The position numbers were made by a program, and so were the translations under genes. A stretch of DNA of 64,000 bases from Brachycybe producta (taxonomy: Eukaryota > Arthropoda > Diplopoda > Playtdesmida > Andrognathidae). The first letter of the stretch is position 1, and each line of letters starts with the position of its first letter. The notes beneath the pieces are model-generated. The model was not told where the DNA came from. It did not search any database and saw only the letters and a list, made by a program, of their open reading frames with translations. The stretch lies in the NCBI GenBank assembly GCA_036925085.1, contig JAUPFP010000027.1, positions 1,939,001 to 2,003,000 of the forward strand, in the 5' to 3' direction. Below are positions 35,223 to 46,281 of the stretch, in pieces.

Positions 35223-35974
35223 TTGTAGTAAAGTGGTCTCTCACTATCAATTATCTAACATCTACATTTTATGATAATTCTGATGATAAAACATTTTTAC
35301 TTTCTAAGAAAATTAAAATAAATGAATTAAAAGTATTAAACAGACTATTTGCTTATTAAAGACTATTTAGGAATTTAAAAATATTTTAATACATATTTTG
35401 CTCATTTTGAGTACATATATATGTACATATTTTCCAATAATAAAAACATTTTATTCCGCCCTCTGCTTATTACAAGTGCAATTGTTTTAATGTTTTATTT
35501 ACATTATATATATGGGAGGAATTTGATTACAAATGTTAAGGAATGAGGATGACCTTTTTTTTGTGTTGCATTGGTTAATTGGTGGCCCAGATGCTTAAGT
35601 TAATCGTCTTTAGAAGGTTGTACCCGACCACCTCCCTTATTATTTTAATTTCAACTTGTGGTAAATTGCCTAACCTTCTGATATAAAACTATTTACAAGT
35701 TTCACGAGTAGACATTTTTACTTATTCACAAACAACAGGTTACATTTTGTAAAAGGTCATAAACTTACAAACAAATAATGAAAAATGCTTTATTTATTGT
35801 ACAGTTTGAATGTTTTGTTCGTTTATATAATGATTCCTACTAGAAATTAAAAGATAATTATTTTTAATAATATTTACAGTTAATTTTGGTAATTACTATT
35901 ATAAAATGGCTTCGTCATTATCAAGGTGTGAATAAGGTGACATGTTGTTAATAGGCTATTTATGCTGTTTTTAT
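35223..35974. other. AT-rich stretch without gene
   Basis: Nothing recognised beyond AT-rich words and TATATATG runs. Confidence 0.4.
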
Positions 35975-36250
35975 GAGTTTCAGACAAGCAACTAACACTA
36001 AAGAGAAATTTAAGTGCTAAAAACTAGAACTGGTAGCTGAATCGTACTTCATAATAAGTTTTCATGATGACATCTTTGAAAATAAACGTAAGACAAAAAT
36101 TGAAAAAATATCGTTTGCTTAAAAAGTTGGGTCATTTTTAAAACTTGACATAAAAAGCTAATGTTGGAAGATATCAACATGAAAAATAATACCCTCTTAA
36201 GTGATTGAGCAACCCTTCTAGTTCCTAAACCACTTTTAAGTTTCACTTTA
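35975..36250. mobile_element. Family A MITE, copy 7
   Basis: GAGTTTCAGACAAGC, AAGTGCTAAAAACTAGAACT, GGTAGCTGAATCG, TTTTCATGATGACATCTTTG, AAAACTTGACATAAAAAGC, GATATCAACATGAAAAATAA, CTTAAGTGATTGAGCAACCC, TTCTAGTTCCTAAACCACTT. Both arms are present; the outer ends are diverged. Confidence 0.75.
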
Positions 36251-36902
36251 TATAACCAACTTATGCCGTGTTTACAGTCGACATTTCGCAATGACGTTCT
36301 ATTTTCAATTTCTGTTGTCCACAGATATGAGGAAAGACGTGATCATTGAATTTCGACTATAAACGTAGCATTAATAGTCATAATTAATAGTCCTAATTAG
36401 TTAATATGAGGATGACGATGATAACCACAAGAGTGACCATAACTTTTGTGGCCGCAAATCGGTTGGTTTTTGTGGTGTTTTTAAGACATCAAGTGACGTC
36501 ACAAATCCAATTTGAAATGTTTATTTATCAAGTTAATTTTGTGTGCCGCTTAATATTTGCACAAATTTCAGTTTTTCTTCTTCTTCTTCTTCTAAATTCT
36601 AATGTTATAATTAATAATTTACTGCTTTTGTATGAAGTACCCTTTTTAAATAATTTAATAAACTTTGGGGAACAGATGATTGGTTAAATTAATTGTATAA
36701 ATACAACACATTCCCGTTATTCATCGATTTGTTCAGCGGTGTTGTCTTTCAACGTATTTATATTTCTAAGTATGTGACGTCACATCGCTTGCTAAAAGCA
36801 ATGTATTACGGAATGTGCAGCATTATAATGTAACCGTAATATGTAAGCTTTAAAAAAAAAACTGGTTTGAGTTTAAATCTCTTGTCAAGTAGTCAAATTA
36901 GT

Positions 36903-36952
36903 AATGGAGAATTCTAGCCTCTAACCATGGTTAGAGGCTAGAATTCTCCATT
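36903..36952. repeat. Perfect 50-bp palindrome made of two family D ends
   Basis: AATGGAGAATTCTAGCCTCT and AACCA are followed at once by their exact reverse complement, centred on CCATGG at 36927/36928. The arms are 25 bp each with no spacer. Each arm is the TAGCCTCTAACC end motif seen in families B and D, so the palindrome looks like two such ends joined head to head. Confidence 0.9.
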
Positions 36953-37122
36953 CTTCAAGATCTTTCCCCCTGAAATTGTGTTTTTTTTTTCTCCAATAAT
37001 AAAAATGTGCAACAAATATTTGATTAATGTCATGCATTTTTTGTGACTTATGATGTTATATGATTAAGAAGACTAAAAGTTTGCATAAAGTGCACAAAGC
37101 TCGCCATAATGACTGGTGAAAA

Positions 37123-37132
37123 GGGGGGGGGG
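37123..37132. repeat. G10-11 homopolymer
   Basis: A short G run followed by CC and a T run. Confidence 0.8.
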
Positions 37133-38030
37133 GCCTTTTTTTTTAACCAGACTTTGATATCATACGAGTGCCACATTTATAATAAATAATTTAATCCAAA
37201 ATAAAAATGCATAAAACGCAAGAATTGCATAATATTTAGAAAGTTGCATAATTTCATTTATTGTTTAAAAAAAAAAACACTTATCAGGGGAAAGAAATTC
37301 TACGAAGGATTTTTTTTTATTAAAGGAAATCGTTATAATTGTAAGCATATTCCAGTTATTTGTCGATTTTTTGAACAACATAACGGCACACGTACATAAA
37401 TGTACGTGACGTCACGTTCATAGAAATACATGTACGGTGACGTCACTTTTACAAAGCTATGAATGTGATACGCATTTTCTGTCTATTGCAGAGCTATTAA
37501 TTGCTTCAGACATTTAATTTTGTGCTCTTGTTATTTTATAAAACATTTTATTTTTTTTGTGCACGTATTTTGCATTTTTAGGGTTTATTTTTGATTATGC
37601 AAATTAATTTCTATTAAAAAAAACAATTTTCACATCTTTCAATTTTTAGTTGCATAAATGTTTTGAGAGACTTTTATATATAAAATCGATATATTTAACA
37701 AGAAGAGAAATATTCATTATGACGTCATTTGAAACCATTTACTTGGTCTCTCTCATATAATTCCACCCCCTATTTATTTTAGGTCTAGTCCTTATTGAAT
37801 TTTGGACTCCAGTTTGTGCTGCCCTCTTACAACAAATGCCAACATTAAATTTGACGAAAACATAAAAAGTTTGACAAGTTTGTCACCAGATGGCACTGAC
37901 ATTATCGACGCGTAAATGGCGAACAATATCGGCATTACATACGAGGGGAGGGGAGGTGGTGGGGGGGGGGGTGTCTTGAATCTTAAAATGATGATGGGCT
38001 ATTGTTGGCCCTTTCAATTGTGTGGTAGCT

Positions 38031-38042
38031 TGCGCATGCGCA
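38031..38042. promoter_or_regulatory. NRF1-type palindrome TGCGCATGCGCA
   Basis: An exact 12-bp GCGCATGCGC-core palindrome. This is the consensus of NRF1, which is often found at CpG promoters in animals. About 115 bp upstream is AAATGGCGAACA, which opens a 67-codon frame with a Gly run. No other promoter or coding evidence supports a gene start. Confidence 0.25.
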
Positions 38043-39239
38043 CTGTGTGTATGTCGTCTTATATCAAATTCACTATATTATTTTTAAATAGACTCCCTCT
38101 CTTCATAGAAACATTTTAAGAAAGTCAAAACTCGTTTTCCTCCTCCTTCTTCTTCAAATGTAAATTTATATGGCGACATTACCATTGAATTGAGATTATA
38201 ACTTGTAGTATAGTTTACTACTTGTTGGACGACAGCATGCAGAGATAGAGAGATAGAGAGAACAAAAGGGGCTAATAATAATAAAATTTTCAACTTATCA
38301 TAATTGTGTAATCAGATACTCCGGTTATTATTATAATTATTATTGTTTTTGTTAGTACTACCATTACCATTACTTTTTTTATAGTCTGGTTAATTCATGT
38401 TTATTTTTAACATATGTTTAGTAAAATAAGCTCATAAACAACATAATACACACATAACAAAAAGGCTTTTTAATTGTTTGGTCTAAATAATAATAATAAT
38501 GATAACATTGGTTTATTGTTTATTATTATCATTTATTATTATTATTATTCTACACTTGACTTGTTTTTATTATAATACAAATGACAATTAAAAGATTTAT
38601 TAATTATTTATTATTATTATGAAGTCCTTAAAAATGATTTTTAAAATCATCAATATTTATGAAGATATACTTCATAAATATTGATGATTTTAATAATAAT
38701 TATTGTTAGATTGAAATGAATAAATTATTTATGATTTGTATTGATGATGGCTATGGTGCTGCCTCTTGCGGGGACAGTATTTTTATTATTATTTTCAGAG
38801 GGTGAAAAGTGATAATGATCAATAATTTAAGACTTGATTCCGTGATTCTTTTACTATTAATAGATAGTTTTGTTGTTGTTGGTGTTCTAAATGTTTTCTT
38901 TGCACGCAAAAATGATCACTTCAAAAATCGATTATCTTGAAAGTGATTTTTTTCTCTCTCTCTGGTCTTTTAGAGTAAACTCTTTGATTGGGGCTTAATT
39001 AAAACACCATACAATGATATCAATGTCAAATTGCATCCAAAACGCACATGTTTACTTGAAAAATAGCCTCGAATACAGCTTCGTCTTCCTACATACATAA
39101 ACAAGTATACAACATTAAGTCGCTTTAAGTCACATAAAATGGCGTCTATGAGGGTTTATTTGAAACTTAATTTCAATAATATGTAGTTGTTTTCAAATAC
39201 TAATAGAGACAATTGTAGAATTGTTTAGATTTAAAATGT
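38043..39239. other. AT-rich stretch with ATT/AAT runs and no gene
   Basis: Imperfect ATT and AAT trinucleotide runs (38320-38350, 38488-38552, 38611-38630), an inverted repeat at 38641-38693 and TCTCTC near 38950. No gene. Confidence 0.5.
38641..38693. repeat. Perfect inverted repeat, 24-bp arms with a 5-bp spacer
   Basis: TTAAAATCATCAATATTTAT plus GAAG, spacer ATATA, then the exact reverse complement. It forms a strong hairpin in either strand. It does not match family A or B. Confidence 0.9.
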
Positions 39240-39675
39240 TTTAAGAACAACCACCACCACCTGTGATTTTCGAATTGTGGTTATTCTGCAGTTTCTGAAG
39301 AGCCAACAACTATGGAGAAATAGAAAGTGTGTTAGAAACTAGAATCATTTAAACGCCTCTCGAAATCTGATTTCTTCTGTTTTTCACGTGCAAGAGAAAC
39401 TTGAACGTGTTTTAAAAACTAGAAGGGATAGCGCAATCATTTAAAGGTAATTTTCATGTTGTTATCTTTCAAAATAAGCGTTTTACGTCTGTAGCGTTTA
39501 TTTTGAAATATAGCATCATGAAAATACCCTTAAGTGATTGAACCTTACTTATACCCCTTCTAGTTTCTAAAACACTTTCTAGTTTTTCTTCATTTTTATT
39601 CTGCATTTCAAAGAGTAATCTTTGAAATGCAGAATAATCAAAAGTTAAAAAATCAGCTGTTCATAAACCATCTTA
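39240..39675. mobile_element. Family A MITE, copy 8 (rearranged, with an extra left end)
   Basis: The left end TTTAAGAACAACCACC with TGATTTTCGAATTGTGGTTA and TTAGAAACTAGAATCATTTA runs into a second left-end sequence (AAACGCCTCTCGAAATC, CACGTGCAAGAGAAACTTG, AAAAACTAGAAGGGATAG). The right end is complete: TTCTAGTTTCTAAAACACTT, AATCAGCTGTTCATAAACC, ATCTTAA. The right arm holds a perfect 16-bp-arm hairpin at 39598-39635 (ATTCTGCATTTCAAAG, spacer AGTAAT). Confidence 0.75.
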
Positions 39676-39905
39676 ATAGTATTTTCATTTTATTATCTTT
39701 TAAAACCAAACTTTTTATTGACAAAAATGAAAAAAAAAAATCATATCCTTAAAGTTGAAGCATTTTCACACTGACATTAAAAAGCTTATCGAAATTGCCC
39801 TTTTAAGTGATTGAATTACCCTTCTAGCTTTTTAACTCACTTTCAACTTTTTCTTTATTATTTTCTTTTGAAATACAGAAAACCTGATTTCGAATTGAGA
39901 ACTGA
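39676..39905. mobile_element. Family A MITE, partial copy directly after copy 8
   Basis: TAGTATTTTCATTTTATTAT, AAAACCAAACTTTTTATTG, ACTGACATTAAAAAGC, TTTTAAGTGATTGAATTACC, CTTCTAGCTTTTTAACTCAC. It lacks the left outer end and abuts the TTAA end of copy 8. Confidence 0.65.
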
Positions 39906-40148
39906 GAACCTGCTTTAGTTCTAATCTGAACTTTTTCTTGAGGATCAAGAAAAAAAATGTGTTTTTACCTTTTTAGAAAGTGTTGGACTTTTTTTTTTTT
40001 TTTTTTAAAAAAAGCTTATTTGTGGGGCTGAGTTGTTAAAATTCTTTTGTCAGCTAAAGCAATAATGCACCTTTTTCTGCTTAAAAAAACTGTTGTGTTT
40101 GAAAAATGTTGGTTGTTTTGTGAACAAGGACGAGTTATTTTTAGCTAG

Positions 40149-40192
<44 letters not shown>

Positions 40193-41617
40193 AATCCCCT
40201 TATTTTTTTGTCTTGTTCATTTTGTTGTTTGTGTCGAGGTCGTATCTTGAAAAAAAAAACGGCCACGTTGAGCGATAATAGCCCGTAATTAGTTCTTTAG
40301 ATTGTAAAACTTAGCAGTAAAGAAGAGAGAGACACTTTTAAAAAAAGAGAGAGAGGAGGGGGGATAACAAACATTTTAACCCCCTCATCGTTCAAAATTC
40401 AACGTCCATAGTTTTCTTCTTCTTCTTAAGTTTTTCATTGAGACGTCTTCTTTTTCTCTGCTTGTGACAACTTGACAAAAACGACTTAGGCCATAAAAAA
40501 TGGCCATTACCCCAAAGGCACCAGGGGTCAGCTGTTTTATGGCCATCAAACGACCATAAATTCACGGGACCGTTTAAATATCTTGAATTGTTCAAGCTCA
40601 AATTGTGTTTTTTTTTATACCTTTGAAAACGACTAAAATCTGTTTTGTAGCAACACAGAGAGAGGAGAATTCTAGTTTTTAAGGTGTGCGTGCATTTGTT
40701 GGTAGGGTGAAGAAAAGGACAAGTTAGGGGTTTATTACATAAAACTTAAAATATAAGTTGGCCCAGTTATGCAAAATATATCTAGACCTCTCTATACATA
40801 AATATTAAATTTTATTTCATGCATTTAAAAAGGGGCCCTTTTATGGTGTGATAAGAAGGGGGAGAGGCGTTTTTTTTTTTTCTAAGACCGACCCAACTAA
40901 TTTAGGTCCATTTATATAAATGTACCAAAAATAATTCCTTCTTTTTTAACCTATAGGAGTTTTTTTTAAAAAAAGACTTTTTGAAATTTTACTGGGTGAT
41001 TGGGGGGGGGGGGGGGTTCCTTCCTCTTCTTTAAACTAGAATATTAGGGTCCTGTTCTCTCTCCCCTTTATGGTCCCAATGATTATTACTTCCATTGTAA
41101 TGGGCGTTTTTTTTTCTTCCTTTCTAAATAGTGGATGTGAAATCCCATCTTAAAAGTTCGAATTGAAGGCCAAGTTTAAAACTTGGAGGAGGGTTTTTTT
41201 TTTGGTGGTGGGACAGAAAAAGGTAGAAAAAAAGGGGATCTCATAATTAGGCTAACATTGTAATAGAGTTGACTAGCACTTTTTTTTCGTAACTTCAAGC
41301 GGATAAAGTTTTGGATAATATGATACAAATTTGGTCCTCTTTTTTAAGGAGGGAAGATTTCAACAAAAAAAAAAGATCACAAATTTCCTATTATACTGTC
41401 TATGGTAAGAATTTGGTTACTCATTTTTTATTTCTACTTGGTGTGTTTGATTGACTTTTATTGACAGACAGACGGTTGGACGGACAGACACGCGGGCAAA
41501 CGCTAAGCTGAACAATGGATGGACAGTATTTTTTTTTTGGTGTTTATTCAGTTTGGCGCTTGTTCCTCGCAAATTTTAATTGCCTTGTTTATAGTCGGGC
41601 TTTTGGCGATGAGACGT
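39906..41617. other. Low-complexity stretch without gene
   Basis: (GA)n at 40152-40188, T16 near 39990, G15 near 41001-41015 and a cluster of TTTTTTAA words. CAGTTTGGCGCTTGTTCC at 41550 is one of the recurring GGCGCTT words. No gene. Confidence 0.5.
40152..40188. repeat. (GA)n microsatellite
   Basis: A 37-base pure GA tract. Confidence 0.95.
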
Positions 41618-41916
41618 ACTACGCCTCTGGAACTCTTTTTGGATCTTACAGGTGCAATATTTAAAAAAAAAAACTTGAACGTGTTATAGAAACTAGAAGG
41701 GTAATAACTCACTAACTTAAAAGAGTATTTTCATGTTGATATCTTTGGAAATAAGCTTTTTATACCAGTTTCAAAATGATCCGACTTTAAGCAGACGATA
41801 TTTTTTAAGTTTAGTCTGGTTTCTAAAATAATTTCTAGTTTCTTTTCATTTTGCTCCTGAAAAACAAAATATTTAAAAACGAGTTTGAAATTCATCTTGT
41901 TCATAAACCATCTTAA
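41618..41916. mobile_element. Family A MITE, copy 9
   Basis: ACGCCTCTGGAACTCTTTTT, CAGGTGCAATATTTAAAA, ACTTGAACGTGTTATAGAAA, CTAGAAGGGTAATAACTCAC, TTTTCATGTTGATATCTTTG, TTAAGCAGACGATATTTTT, CATTTTGCTCCTGAAAAAC, TTCATAAACCATCTTAA. The middle of the right arm is missing. Confidence 0.75.
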
Positions 41917-42610
41917 TCAGGTGTAGAATTTATGAATACAAATTTTTAAAGGGATGTCGCCATCTGTAGAAATGCCGACTATAAACGCGGCATAAAACTT
42001 GTTCTGAGTTTTTTTTTTTAAAAGATTGCATATTAGTGACGTAGCAAAAGGAAGCCATTGGCATTTTGTTTTGGCAACCAATAAATGGATTCAAAAGTGG
42101 TTCGAATAACATAGGATGATAATAATACCTGAATAACAATTAAATTATATGGGTATTTTATGGGGAATTATCTTGTTTTAAAAGATATTTATGGAGAGTT
42201 ATTATGACTCCTGGGGATTTTTATTACATTAAGATTGGTAACATAGTTGAAAAAACAAGATTTGGGCCGACAGCTCCAAGTTCTAAACGTAAGACGTACG
42301 GCATTTCATTCCGCAGATACGGAACACTGCAATATATAGAGTCTGGCTCTCACCAGACTCAAACATCAGACCCATCCTCTAACCACCAGCTTTTTTTTTA
42401 TCTGTTCCGACTCCCGAATTATATATGTACATGCGCAGTATATATGATGTACAAATTTGAACTTATTCGCAAACTTAGGACCGGACCGTCTGTATTTAAA
42501 TGTATTTTTGAATATATACAAATGCATAATGTTGTGTATATTTCAAATACAAAGAAAGGTATTTTTTTAAAAAAAATTCCTGCTGAATTCGACTTTAAAA
42601 TTAACTTTAT
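41917..42610. other. Stretch with an unrecognised 150-codon frame
   Basis: A plus-strand frame from 42204 to 42656 is the longest one here not made of a simple repeat. It has no domain I recognise. Its last codons run into the left arm of the 98-bp palindrome, giving an Ile/Thr-rich tail. Near its N-terminal half GAGTCTGG and CCAGACTC form a small hairpin (42339-42360). I judge it most likely a chance ORF or a decayed element, so it is not called as a CDS. Confidence 0.4.
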
Positions 42611-42708
42611 AACCATATTAACTATAACTATTATAACTAAATTTTTAAACTACTAAATGCATTTAGTAGTTTAAAAATTTAGTTATAATAGTTATAGTTA
42701 ATATGGTT
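42611..42708. repeat. Perfect 98-bp palindrome (49-bp arms, no spacer)
   Basis: The left arm runs from AACCATATTAACTATAACTA to TACTAAATG at 42659. Bases 42660-42708 are its exact reverse complement. No mismatch was found on base-by-base reading. A second small palindrome, ATGAACCATGGTTCAT, follows at 42710-42725. It does not match any dispersed family seen here. Perfect spacer-less palindromes are unstable, so it is either very young or an assembly or read fold-back. Confidence 0.95.
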
Positions 42709-42725
42709 GATGAACCATGGTTCAT

Positions 42726-44620
42726 ATATAAATGGAGAGAGAGACTATATGTTGTTTTATTCACGTGTCATTGAAAAACACTCATGAGAATTTTTGCTAA
42801 TTATTAGACTTCTAGAAAAAAAAGGTATTAATTAATATTTATAGAGTACGAATGGCTCAAAATTGTTCACGTGTTTACGCCGAAATGAAAAATCTAACGC
42901 CGATGACGGCGGATGATACTTTTAGGTTTTCTTTCCAAACATTTTATTTTAATAATATTCATAAGTGCTAAAGTCGATTGCAGCAATAATTAATTGGCCT
43001 TTAAATTAACTTCTATTAATGATTTCAAGCAACAACAAAAAACCATGAAAAAATGGGCATTTTAAATATGAAAATGAAATGATATATGTTTATATTGAAT
43101 TATTAATAAAATAAATTTTTCGCAATTGAAATCATAAAATTAACAAGAAGCAAGAAAAGATTTTTTTACAACTGAAATCTTGTCGGTAATATTGAGATCT
43201 ATGAGACATGTTTAGAGAGGCTTAAATCCAGTGTTTGGACAAATTACTTCTAAAAGTAATTAAATGTTTAGTATTTCTATTTTAATGGACCTTTAATTTA
43301 CTGATAATTTTTCATGAATAAAAACATCCAAAATTCTAAGACTTTTTCTATTAGATCAACATATATAAGATGATTGTAAATTTCAATCAGATTAATTTTT
43401 TAAAAAAAAATTATATAAACCTATCAGAATTTTCATTTTATAGATCTACCACCTTCTATTTTACTGTGTATAATATGGAAACAGGGCATATATACACAAT
43501 GAGGACTGAAAGGCGCTGATATAACGTCAAATGAAGCAAGCGCCAAAGTGTTTTAATTTGACGCTTGAGTCGTCTCATTTTGATTTAGTTATAAAAATAA
43601 CGAATGCGTATAACATTTTAACCAAATATAGTTCGATCACTTTTTACTACTTTTTCATGTTTAAATAATAATTAAATTTTTTTTATCCTTTTGCTTTAAT
43701 AATGAGGCTGAAATATGGAAGTGGGGGGGGGGATGGTTTCTTAATTAATTTGATACGGGATATCATCAGACTAACTGACTGAACTGACTATGAGTGATAA
43801 TAGAGAGGCTTAAGGGTTATATATGAAAATCTTCCATAAAAAGCATCAAAATTATAGCTTATATGATGATAATGTTGATGATGATGATGGTAATTTATTT
43901 ATAGTTAATGCCTTATATAGTGTATATCAATGTCTATTGCCTATCATGGAAGAGATTTATACCTGCTTATATAACAAAAACATATAAATAAAATACGTTA
44001 TAAAATATGTCATTTGCCACTAGAATGTGAGTGGTGTGTGTGTGTATACAGTATATATGTGATTATGTAATTTAGAACAAAATTTCAAAGGGGTATTATT
44101 TTGAAATATCTGTTCAATTTCTTTTAAAATTATTATTATTTGTCTGAGAATTTGATAAAGTAAGTTTGCCTTTCCCATTTATTACTATAGTATATGGAAG
44201 AAAAAGGTTTTTTTGCTTATAACTTTATAAGGAACGTCCTAAAAAGAGAATATACAATACACATGTAAAACAAAGAAGACCACCAAGCACACCACGCCAC
44301 ACAAGAACATGGTCTATTAAATGTGCGTTCATGTATTCATAATGTGTTGTGGAAACATGGCAATGGTTCATGTTATTATTATTATTATCATCATTATTAT
44401 TATGTGTCATTTTTTTTTCTTCTTCTTCTTCTTGTCACAAGTCAGTAAGTTCATCATCACATGCATAATTATCATAATAATAATATTGTAAATATTAAAA
44501 TCGGGATGGTATTTTTAAATGGATACAAAATTTTGACCATCTCTCATTTTGGTCAATCTTCTTTTATTATGAATACAGTTTGCTTCGGAACCAACGACAA
44601 CACTGTTAAAACAGAAGGAG
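42726..44620. other. AT-rich stretch without gene
   Basis: ATG/TGATGATG runs near 43865-43890, TTATTATTAT runs at 44375-44402, CTTCTTCTT near 44418 and G10 near 43722. GCGCTGATATAACGTCAAAT and TTGACGCTTGAG near 43515-43570 belong to the GGCGCTT-type word set. No gene. Confidence 0.5.
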
Positions 44621-44810
44621 CCAAATGGCACCTTTTGGGGTGCAAAATCTTGTCCCGTATATATGGCACCCATTAAAGTGCATTTTTGCACCTTATTGAG
44701 AGGGTGACGTTTGTCACCCTGCTCTTATGGGTGACAAAAAGCACCTTGAAGGTGCCAATTAGCCTCATTTTATCATAGGCGCCATTTTTCGCCTACATGG
44801 TGCCATTTAG
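44621..44810. mobile_element. 190-bp MITE with CCAAATGGCACC ends and internal GGCACC/GGTGAC repeats
   Basis: The ends CCAAATGGCACC and GGTGCCATTTAG are inverted. Inside, GGCACC/GGTGCC, TGCACC and GGTGACAAA/TTTGTCACC words recur in both orientations, giving nested hairpins (for example GGGTGACGTTTGTCACCC). The tract is GC-richer than its flanks. No ORF of its own. Seen once here. Confidence 0.75.
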
Positions 44811-45144
44811 ACGTGGACTGACGCGAGTGACCCGGTCTGTAGTGGCAGCGAAGAAATGGTGTTTTTCCTGCTGAAAAGCCCTTTCCCCTGGTTTTACTCC
44901 CCAAAAAAATGACACACGGCAGTGGTACAAAGTATAAAAAGGTGTTTAATAATACTGACACTTTAAATAATGTATACAGAAACTGCTAGCTAACTTGAAC
45001 AGAGGGACAATCCGTTACACAAACAAAAACAATAAAATAACATGTGACGTCCACATGAGTTGGAGGTTGGCCTGGCATGAAGAAAATGAGAATATAAAAT
45101 ACCCAAATAAAGAACGTTACGTTCTCTTATAGTCTTATTATCTA

Positions 45145-45645
45145 AGGCCAGCTTCACACGCGGATCACTTTTTGGCGCCACATAGCAGACCATTGATTAC
45201 ATAGGTGTGCGTGGTTGTGCATGCACGCAAGCAGCCGCCGTCAGTTTTGTTGTTGTTTTGCCACAGTGGCGATGAGTGGCTGATGATGATACATAAGGAG
45301 CTTTTCTTCTTCTTCGTAACTTCTTAATTCCATATTTTGGCCAAACTTATTTCATTTAAGTTTTGTAATCGGTTCTTAAGAGCTGAATCGAATCGATTCA
45401 TTAAAAAATAACAAAAGTAAGACATCCACTAGTAAAAAGTCACACGAAATTCACGTTTTCTATCTCGTCGTTACATGTAAGAATTATTTGGGTTTTTTGT
45501 TTTTCCTAAAAAATGTGAGTCACTAGAGTCCTGGACTTAAGAAGTTTTGAAGAAAAACAAAAGCGCTCCTCAAATTATAAGGTCCAGTAGCCTGCACCTG
45601 ACAACAGGCCATTGTTTTCAATGGTGGTTCGTGTGAAGCCGGCCT
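45145..45645. mobile_element. 501-bp MITE with AGGCCRGCTTCACAC ends
   Basis: The left end AGGCCAGCTTCACACG and right end CGTGTGAAGCCGGCCT are inverted repeats with one mismatch. The interior is richer in GC near both ends (GCATGCACGCAAGCAGCCGC) and AT-rich in the middle. The G/C-rich ends with a CTTCACAC core resemble hAT-type MITEs of many animals. No clear target duplication was found in the flanks, so the class is tentative. Non-coding. Confidence 0.7.
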
Positions 45646-46281
45646 AAGTCTACCTGAGTTGTACAGTCTATTGTTTTAGAACTGTAAGGTGTAGTATCTC
45701 AGATAGAATTGAAGTTACACATTTCAAATTGAACGTGGCTGTCGTTAACATATCAAAATCTAATTACACAAAAAATGAATTAAATTGGTAATTAAATTAA
45801 TTATAAATGTTGCTGAGATTTAAAAACGCAATATTTATTAAAAAAAATCAGTAACTTTTTGGATTTTTTTATAAATTTATTTGAATTTTTCTTGAATTCC
45901 ATTTTAGGTGTATGTTCTTAACAAAATCAAGTAAAGATTCATATGTGTAACATTTATAATTTATGAGATATTTAATTTTAAACGATTTAGCAGCGCTGCC
46001 TGCATGTTCTTTATACTTGGGTAATAGATTTGGGTCGTTATTTCTGGGAAATACTGTCAGTCACTGTATCATACAGGAGTAATAGGGAGGCCTATTGTCT
46101 ACTACCAATAGACATAGGACAATAGCCTACCATCCTAATATTATTAGGTCAATGTGTAAAAGAATATAACCTGTGATAAGTTTCTATATGAACCAGACAT
46201 TGTAAGAATTTGTAAATGAATAGAATAAAATAAGAGAAGAACCTATAGAGAAGTCCAGTGGTGTACACCCGGCCGTAATCT
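45646..46281. other. AT-rich stretch without gene
   Basis: AGGCCTATTGTC and GACAATAGCCT form a hairpin at 46088-46130 around ACCAATAGACATAGG. Otherwise nothing is recognised. Confidence 0.45.

Larger units (their letters stand above)
36494..37727. promoter_or_regulatory. Cluster of five TGACGTCA (CRE/ATF-type) palindromes
   Basis: Exact TGACGTCA octamers at 36494-36501, 36775-36782, 37407-37414, 37438-37445 and 37720-37727. The third and fourth lie in a short direct repeat (TGTACGTGACGTCAC and TGTACGGTGACGTCAC). TGACGTCA is the consensus for CREB/ATF/bZIP factors. Function is inferred from the motif only. They do not sit in one recognised transposon. Confidence 0.35.
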
